A stretch of DNA of 64,000 nucleotides, from the NCBI GenBank assembly GCA_964396185.1, contig CAYNEI010000012.1:1-64000 (forward strand). The letters run 5' to 3'. The translations under genes and the position numbers were made by a program. This DNA is from CAYNEI01 sp964396185 (GTDB lineage: Archaea > Thermoplasmatota > SW-10-69-26). Shown here one piece after another: positions 58,858-64,000 of the stretch (the first letter of the stretch is position 1; every line of letters begins with the position of its first letter). The notes beneath the pieces were generated by a model. That model worked only from the letters and a program-made list of their open reading frames with translations. It was not told where the DNA came from and searched no databases.

Positions 58858-60825
58858 TCACCCGATCTCGAGCCAAGCCGCCTCGGACGGCATGGCCTCG
58901 CCATCGACGTCCTCGTTCACGAAGAGCATGTAGCTCCCGGGTGGCGCGACGTTGGCGTTGGGTGGGAGCTGGACCGTGAGCACGGTCTCGGTCGGGTTGT
59001 CCACGCGCTTGGTGATCTCCAGGCTCACGCCGCGCTGGTCGGCATCGAAGCCGTGGGTCGTGGCCCCGGGTCGGATGAGCACGACCTCAGCGCTGCCCTC
59101 CAGGTTCTCGACGGGCACATCGATGGTGCCGCCGTAGGCCTCATCCTCGAAGCCCTCGGCGGTGATCACGGGCCGGGTTCCGTCGAGGTGGAGGTACGGG
59201 GGTTCGTAGAGCTCGAAGGTCGAGTCGTAGGGCTGCGGGTTGCCGTTCTCCCGCTGCTGGTGGTGGAAGGCGGGCAGGGGCACGTGGCCTCCGATGAGCA
59301 CGCGGCCGTCCGGCAGCAGCGCTGAGCTGCTGTGGTAGGCTCGCGGGTTCTCGAGCGGAGCCAGGAGCTCCCAGTGACCCTCAGCGGGGTCCTCGTCGCC
59401 GGGGATGTAGCGCTCCAGGTTATGCGGGCTCATGGTGGGAGCGCCGTGCATGACCACGTTATCGAACGTGGACCCGCCCACGGCGAGCACGCTGCCATCC
59501 GGCAGGAGCACGCCGTTGTGGCTCCATCGGGGCAGGTGCATGGGCTCGACGGCGTCCTTCGTGAGCTCCTCGCCGCTGGCGTCCACGATCTCAGCCGTGG
59601 AGGTCGCCGTGAGCACGCGCTGGAGCGTACCACCGAAGGTGAGGTAGTGGGCCGCGTAGTCGTCGGCGTGGTCGTAGATCAGCGGCACCGTGGTGCCGAG
59701 CTGGCGACCGCCGAACACGCTGGGGCCGTGCAGGGTCCACTCGCCGGTCTCGGTGTCCAGCGTCTGGAGGTTGTTCCAGATGCCCTCGACGGGGTGCTCG
59801 CCGAAGGGGCCCCAGTAGTCGCCGGCCGTGGAGTAGAAGACCTCGCCCTCGTGGGGTCCGCTGGGGACCACGAAGACGCGGGGGTACATGGGCAGGTTGG
59901 GGACCTCATCGTGGATGTTGTCGATCCACCGGATGCCCGTCTCGGGAGCATCGTCGAGGGAGCCGTCGGTGTCCAGGCCAGCGATGGAGGTGTCCATGGA
60001 CGTCCAGCCGGCCTCTGGCTCGGCGGGGTCGAAGGTCTCGACGAGCGAGTTGTGGGTCTGGGGCATGAAGAGCGTGTCGATGCCCGAGAGCACCATGGTG
60101 CGCCCGTCCGGGAGCTGGATCGCGCTCGGATACCAGCGGTTGGCATCCATGTCCGGGCCTTGGGTCCACGTGCCCGCGCCCTCGCTGTCGAAGAGCAGGG
60201 TCTGGTCCATACCCAGAAGCGGGGCGTAGGTGTTCTCCGGGAAGTCATCGTCGAGCGTGTGGTACTCGGTGGCTCCCGTGGTCACCACGGTGCCATCAGG
60301 CGCGACCGTGGTCCCGCTGCAGAAGAGGTCGTGGTGGCCGCCATCCTCGGGGTTGGGGGTCTGGATCGTGTAGACCGCCTCCCCGTCCTCGTTGACGGTG
60401 AGGTCCATCAGGCGGCTTTTGCCCTGCTCGGGGTGGCTTTGCCACATGAACTGGAGGTCCGTGTCGCCATCGCCGTCCTGGTCGGACTCGATGCCGCTGT
60501 AGTACATGATGCGCCCACCTGGGAGCACGGCCAGGTTGACCATGGGCTCCTCGCCTTCGAACGGGCCCAGGAGCTGTCCGATGTCCGATGGGTCGTTCGA
60601 GGACGTGGCCAGGGTCACGGTGGTCTCGCCGGTCACAGGGTCGCGCTCGATGCTGGCATCAGCCGGGATGTGGCTCATGGGCAGCTCAGGGTGGTCGATG
60701 TCGTCCGTCGTGGCCGACAAGCCCAGGGCCATGGGCGCGATGGTGAGCGCGGCCGCAGCTAGCAGGATGATCGGGAGTCGTTGCAATCTCTCGCCTCCAC
60801 GTCTGGCAGGCCCCGGGACGTGCAT
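58858..60825 (-). CDS. galactose-oxidase-like copper radical oxidase
   Basis: A 655-residue exported protein from ATG 60825 with signal peptide (LPIILLAAAALTIAPMALGL). A kelch propeller contains the copper-radical set: HHDLFCSGTTVAPDG (crosslink Cys, about 168), NRWYPSAIQLPDG (radical Tyr), NPRAYHSSSALLPDG (axial Tyr and His ligand) and PGATTHGFDADQRG (second His) in the C-terminal DUF1929 Ig-like domain. All residues of the galactose/glyoxal oxidase Cys-Tyr cofactor and Cu site are present. These enzymes oxidise primary alcohols or aldehydes with O2 to give H2O2. Substrate unknown. Confidence 0.85.
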   Translation of the reverse strand: MHVPGPARRGGERLQRLPIILLAAAALTIAPMALGLSATTDDIDHPELPMSHIPADASIERDPVTGETTVTLATSSNDPSDIGQLLGPFEGEEPMVNLAVLPGGRIMYYSGIESDQDGDGDTDLQFMWQSHPEQGKSRLMDLTVNEDGEAVYTIQTPNPEDGGHHDLFCSGTTVAPDGTVVTTGATEYHTLDDDFPENTYAPLLGMDQTLLFDSEGAGTWTQGPDMDANRWYPSAIQLPDGRTMVLSGIDTLFMPQTHNSLVETFDPAEPEAGWTSMDTSIAGLDTDGSLDDAPETGIRWIDNIHDEVPNLPMYPRVFVVPSGPHEGEVFYSTAGDYWGPFGEHPVEGIWNNLQTLDTETGEWTLHGPSVFGGRQLGTTVPLIYDHADDYAAHYLTFGGTLQRVLTATSTAEIVDASGEELTKDAVEPMHLPRWSHNGVLLPDGSVLAVGGSTFDNVVMHGAPTMSPHNLERYIPGDEDPAEGHWELLAPLENPRAYHSSSALLPDGRVLIGGHVPLPAFHHQQRENGNPQPYDSTFELYEPPYLHLDGTRPVITAEGFEDEAYGGTIDVPVENLEGSAEVVLIRPGATTHGFDADQRGVSLEITKRVDNPTETVLTVQLPPNANVAPPGSYMLFVNEDVDGEAMPSEAAWLEIG

Positions 60826-60892
60826 AAAGGCTCCCCTGTCCATAGGGGTCGGGGCGGGCGCGTGCTACCCTCGAGCCCAGCTACGACCGGAC

Positions 60893-61012
60893 CACGAAGA
60901 GCACCAAGAGACACAAAGGGCCACGAAGGGAACGAAGGGAAGCGAGGACCCCGGACCTCTCTTAGGTCCTTGGTGGCCCGTTGAGACCTTCGTGGCCTTC
61001 GTGGTCGGGTCG
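60893..61012. repeat. purine-rich inverted repeat element
   Basis: The left arm (60893-60945) is ACCACGAAGAGCACCAAGAG, then CCACGAAGGGAACGAAGGGA, in words of about 9-11 nt. The right arm (60964-61008) is GTCCTTGGTGGCCC, then ACCTTCGTGGCCTTCGTGGT, the complement. The centre (GACCTCTCTTAGGTC, 60955-60969) is itself a small hairpin. It lies between the divergently read oxidase and sugar-kinase genes and is closely related to 57802-57912. Confidence 0.75.
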
Positions 61013-61047
61013 ACGAGTTGCCAGTGGCCGGGCCGCGCGTGAAGGGC

Positions 61048-61947
61048 ATGGCTTTTCCCTCGCCCGCCCTCTCCCGGGTCGTGCTCGTGGCTGGTACCAC
61101 CGCCCTGGACCTCGTCGCACGCATCGCCGTGCCACCACGCCCGGATGTGGCCGTGGAGATGAGCGAGCTGACCCAGCAACGCGGCGGCTGCGGCGCCAAC
61201 GTCGCTCTCGCCCTGGCGCGTCTGGGCCACCGGCCCACCCTGCTCTCCGCCGTCGGAGACGACTTCGCCGGATCGGATTACGAGCAGGCCCTGGAGCAAG
61301 CTGGCGTGGATCTCGGCTCGCTGGTCCATGCGCCAGGCGAGCTCACCGCGCGGGCGATCATGGCCACCACGCCCGAGGGCGTCCAGTACATCCTCTTCCA
61401 TCCGGGCGCCACGCCAGCCATGGCCCAGCTCGAGCCCGTCGAGGCACCCCTGGCCCACTTCGCACCCGGCGAGATCAGCGCCTACCCGCGCCTCATGGCG
61501 GCTTGCCAGGAGGTCTGCTTCGACCCGGGCCAGGAGGTCTTCCACCGGCCCGCAGAGGAGATCCTGGCGTGCCTTGAGCACGTGGACCACCTGCTGCTCA
61601 ACAACCACGAGGCAGACCACCTGGCCGAGCAGGCCAACGGCATCGAGGCCTTGACCGAGCCGATCGACGCGGTGATCGTGCGCGATGCCGAGGGCCAGAC
61701 GATCCACACCCGCGACGGGGACCAACGCATCCCGGCAGCCCCGGCAACCCTCGTGGATCCCACGGGTGCTGGGGATGCCCACTCCGCCGGGTTCGTCCAC
61801 GGACGCTCCATGGGCTGGCCGCTGGATCGCTGCTGTCGGTTCGGCTCCGTCGTGGCGGCCTGTGCCATCGAGGCGCCCGGAGCTCAAGGCGGGTTGCCGA
61901 GCCGGGAGGAGGCCGAGAAGCGGATGGCCGAGGCGTTCCCGGCTTAG
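61048..61947 (+). CDS. PfkB-family carbohydrate kinase
   Basis: A 299-residue ribokinase-fold sugar kinase from ATG 61048 (ATG 61018 also in frame, but overlapping the repeat). The N-terminal PfkB motif is QRGGCGANVALALARLGHRP. The C-terminal motif is VDPTGAGDAHSAGFVHGRS with the catalytic Asp in GAGD. LLNNHEADHLA matches the substrate/ATP lid region. Family members phosphorylate sugars or nucleosides; the exact substrate cannot be told. It sits just upstream of aRF1 but with its own spacing. Confidence 0.84.
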   Translation: MAFPSPALSRVVLVAGTTALDLVARIAVPPRPDVAVEMSELTQQRGGCGANVALALARLGHRPTLLSAVGDDFAGSDYEQALEQAGVDLGSLVHAPGELTARAIMATTPEGVQYILFHPGATPAMAQLEPVEAPLAHFAPGEISAYPRLMAACQEVCFDPGQEVFHRPAEEILACLEHVDHLLLNNHEADHLAEQANGIEALTEPIDAVIVRDAEGQTIHTRDGDQRIPAAPATLVDPTGAGDAHSAGFVHGRSMGWPLDRCCRFGSVVAACAIEAPGAQGGLPSREEAEKRMAEAFPA

Positions 61948-62103
61948 AAGCGCTCATGGGCCAAGGCAGGAACACCTTTAACCGGGGCGAAGATACAAGC
62001 GCGTGATGGCGCCCAGCCGTCGCCCGTGACGACCCGCTCGGTCCCTCCGAGCGGAGCAGCTCTTCTGGAGGGTCCTTCTTTGGCTGATGATACAGGACGG
62101 GAG

Positions 62104-63336
62104 ATGTCCACCCAACGCGCCCGGTACGAGTTCAAGCGCAAGCTCGAGGAGCTCGAGGACGTGCGCGGCCGGGGCACCGAGCTGGTCAGCCTGTACATCA
62201 CGCCGGACAAGAACCTCCGTGACGTGCGCGACCAGATCTCCGGCGAGATCGGTCAAGCCCAGAACATCAAGTCCAAGTCCACGCGCAAGAACGTGAGCGC
62301 GGCGCTCGAGTCCATCGGGCAGACCCTGAAGAACTACGAGGAGGTCCCGGACAACGGGCTCATCCTGCTCATGGGCCACGCAGCCGCCAAGGGGGACTCC
62401 ACCGAGATGGTGCAGTACGTGCTCGAGCCCCCGGAGCCCGTGCCCATCAACATCTACCGCTGCGACTCCACGTTCTACCTCGAGCCCCTGGAGGGCATGA
62501 TCGCCGACAAGGACAGCTACGGCCTGCTCGTCGTCGACCGATCCGAGGCCACGCTTGGCCTGCTCCAGGGCGAGCGGGTGACCGCGCTGCGCAACCACCA
62601 GTCCATGGTGCCCCGCAAGCACACCAAGGGTGGTCAGTCCCAACGCCGGTTCGAGCGGTTGATCGAGGAGGCCCTGCACAACTTCTTCAAGACCGTGGGC
62701 GAGAGCGCCACGGACGTCTTCCTGGAGCGCCAAGAGCTCGCCGGCATCCTGGTCGGTGGGCCGGGTGCGACCAAGGACCAGTTCCTCAAAGGCGATTTCC
62801 TCCACCACGAGCTCGAGAAGAAGGTCATCGACACCTTCGATACGGGCTACACCGACGAGTACGGGCTCCAGGAGCTCACCGAGAACGCGCACGCGGCGCT
62901 TGAAGCCCGGGGCTTGACCCACGAGAAGGACCTTATGAACAAGTTCCTCTCCGAGCTACGCAAGGAGGCGGGGCTGTTCAGCTACGGTGAGGACCACGTC
63001 CGTGAGCGCCTCGAGATGGGCGCGGTGGACACGCTGCTGCTTTCCGAGTCGCTGCGCCGCTGGCGCGTGGACCTGGAATGCAACCAGTGCGGCCACACGT
63101 GGGAGACCACCACCGAGGACCTCGAGAAGACCAGCAACGATCCGCCAGCCTGTCCAGAGTGCAACACCGACGGCCCCAACGTGCTCGACGACGAGGACGT
63201 GGTGGCCGAGCTGACCGGGATAGCCGACCAGATGGGCACGACCGTGGAGATCATCAGCGACCAGTCCGAGGAGGGCCAGATGCTCATGAACGCCTTCGGC
63301 GGCATCGCGGCCATCCTGCGCTTCCGCATCCGGTGA
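62104..63336 (+). CDS. prf1: archaeal peptide chain release factor 1 (aRF1)
   Basis: A 410-residue class 1 release factor from ATG 62104; this start gives the typical family length. NIKSKSTRKNV holds the NIKS stop-codon motif and IYRCDSTFYLEP the YxCxxxF motif. KHTKGGQSQRRFERL has the GGQ that triggers peptidyl-tRNA hydrolysis. Domain 3 contains CNQCGHTWETTTEDLEK and CPEC, a zinc site usual in archaeal members. aRF1 recognises all three stop codons with aIF/EF1A-type GTPase help. This gene is the strongest archaeal marker in the window. A CTTTAA box lies near 61976. Confidence 0.95.
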   Translation: MSTQRARYEFKRKLEELEDVRGRGTELVSLYITPDKNLRDVRDQISGEIGQAQNIKSKSTRKNVSAALESIGQTLKNYEEVPDNGLILLMGHAAAKGDSTEMVQYVLEPPEPVPINIYRCDSTFYLEPLEGMIADKDSYGLLVVDRSEATLGLLQGERVTALRNHQSMVPRKHTKGGQSQRRFERLIEEALHNFFKTVGESATDVFLERQELAGILVGGPGATKDQFLKGDFLHHELEKKVIDTFDTGYTDEYGLQELTENAHAALEARGLTHEKDLMNKFLSELRKEAGLFSYGEDHVRERLEMGAVDTLLLSESLRRWRVDLECNQCGHTWETTTEDLEKTSNDPPACPECNTDGPNVLDDEDVVAELTGIADQMGTTVEIISDQSEEGQMLMNAFGGIAAILRFRIR

Positions 63337-63399
63337 ACCGACGACGGCGGCCGCCAGGGCCGCAACCCAACCGTGGTCCAACGCCAGGCCACCACATAG

Positions 63400-63475
63400 G
63401 AGAGGTTGTAACTGTTATAATGACAGGTCCCCGTGCCCCACCGTGCTCTCAGTGCCCTCGGTGGTTCCACTCGAC
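63400..63475. repeat. partial copy of the interspersed repeat
   Basis: GTTATAATGAC (63412-63422) matches the centre of the 57802 element. It is followed by CACCGTGCTCTCAGTGCCCT, then CGGTGGTTCCA, which is the right-arm type of word (TGCCCTxGGTGG). The left arm is weak here. The remainder of 63337-63552 shows a GC-rich hairpin (GGGGCCTCGCGGCCCC, 63518-63533) at the converging gene ends, possibly a terminator. Confidence 0.5.
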
Positions 63476-63552
63476 GAGATCACGATGGTGGGGTCGGAAA
63501 AGAAAGAGAACGAACGGGGCCTCGCGGCCCCGCGATTGCTGCGGTTACGCGG

Positions 63553-63795
63553 TCACGCGTTGGAGGCTTCCGCCTCTTTCTCGACGCGCTTGTTGAAGCT
63601 CTCTTGCTTGAAGTACAGCTCGAGAGCCTCTGTCACCGCTTCACTGATCTGCTTCCCCGTCAGGAGTTTCAGGGAGTGCAGCTTCATGTAGTAGTCGCTC
63701 GGGATCCGGACCTTCATCTCGCGGATCTCTGCTTCCGACTTGTTGGGTTCAATGTACATGTGGCGCTCACCGCCGCCCCTCATGGCGACAAGCAC
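63553..63795 (-). CDS. ribbon-helix-helix DNA-binding protein
   Basis: An 80-residue protein. IREMKVRIPSDYYMKLHSLK, then LLTGKQISEAVTEALELYF, is a clear ribbon-helix-helix, with a basic/acidic tail. GTG 63795 lies about 27 nt after an ATTATATA box (63819-63826 on the minus strand), so it is a plausible leaderless start; ATG 63783 and ATG 63759 are alternatives. No toxin gene is adjacent. Likely an autonomous small regulator. Confidence 0.72.
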   Translation of the reverse strand: MLVAMRGGGERHMYIEPNKSEAEIREMKVRIPSDYYMKLHSLKLLTGKQISEAVTEALELYFKQESFNKRVEKEAEASNA

Positions 63796-63895
63796 CCTTT
63801 TCTTCCACTATCCCCATATATAATTTGCGACGCTCAGCGTGAACACACGGTACATCTCTGTCCATCCTGCGCCATCTCTGGGCTCCGCCGTCGTT

Positions 63896-64000
63896 CATCC
63901 GGCTTCCTGGAGGGCCTCCAGTCGCCAGGAGCCCGTGAAGCTCTGGAAGTCGACGATGATGCGCCACTGGCCCGGCTCGCCTTCCAGGAACAGGGCCTCC
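63896..64000 (-). CDS. C-terminal end of an unidentified protein
   Basis: The minus-strand frame entering from the right edge ends at TGA 63898-63896. The last 34 residues read ALFLEGEPGQWRIIVDFQSF, then TGSWRLEALQEAG. The alternating W-R-I-I-V-D pattern suggests a C-terminal beta-sandwich domain of the kind that ends many exported archaeal proteins. Too short to assign a family. Confidence 0.5.

Noticed and set aside
1..64000. tRNA or rRNA genes
   Set aside because: I looked in the intergenic spaces for T-loop/acceptor patterns and rRNA landmarks and saw none. A tRNAscan or Infernal run would settle it.

Overview
This is a G+C-rich window, roughly two-thirds G+C by eye, from an archaeal chromosome. 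The clearest marker is a complete archaeal-type class 1 release factor (62104-63336) with the GGQ, NIKS and YxCxxxF motifs. Supporting signs are short AT-rich TATA-like boxes about 25-30 nt before many start codons (leaderless-type promoters, for example near 5656, 7047, 13243, 36485 and 51095), an archaeal ATPase_2/DUF234 protein, and few Shine-Dalgarno sites. Genes for acyl-CoA ligation, an AidB-like acyl-CoA dehydrogenase, L-2-hydroxyglutarate oxidation and a copper radical oxidase suggest an aerobic heterotroph. A high-GC Thermoplasmatota-like or other non-haloarchaeal euryarchaeote is possible, but I cannot place it firmly. A scaffold gap at 4643-4742, flanked by a perfect 55-bp duplication, marks this as a draft or metagenome assembly.

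Layout. 1-5600: end of an AidB-like gene, two paralogous membrane proteins, a VKOR-family protein, LhgO and an aldo/keto reductase broken by the gap. 5600-14100: an AbiE-like toxin-antitoxin (TA) pair, secreted Ca-binding and beta-propeller proteins, an RNA m5C methyltransferase, and two TA modules placed back to back. 14100-22350: long-chain acyl-CoA ligase, DUF234 ATPase, FG-GAP repeat protein, and a UvrD-like helicase with a Myb-like tail. 22348-22850: an array of four hairpin repeats spaced 78-79 bp, followed by more hairpins and a fragment matching the helicase 3' end. 22900-28000: alpha/beta hydrolase, a winged-helix/FHA protein, and a receptor-shaped Ser/Thr kinase. 28000-31850: a restriction-modification and repair island with two MutH/Sau3AI-like nucleases, a C5 methyltransferase and a T:G-type mismatch glycosylase. 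32000-37300: DJ-1/PfpI protein, small helical paralogs, MNT/HEPN pair, DEDDh exonuclease, and a winged helix with a PD-(D/E)XK-like protein. 37300-42560: a three-gene cell-surface operon. 43000-51700: NTase TA pair, AddB/AddA-like nuclease-helicase pair, DUF4258-like protein, HTH-CBS regulator and VapBC. 51700-57800: MscL with zinc ribbons, then a tightly overlapped six-gene MoxR/DUF58 operon. 57900-64000: secreted protein, galactose-oxidase-like enzyme, PfkB kinase, aRF1 and a ribbon-helix-helix (RHH) protein.

Three themes recur. DNA defence and stability functions are dense: one restriction-modification system, at least six TA-like pairs, several orphan antitoxins and an AddAB-like pair. 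Secreted or membrane-anchored repeat proteins are common. Intergenic regions carry a family of purine-rich inverted repeats, and one related stretch lies inside a coding region. Several very small CxxC zinc-ribbon genes can also be read.
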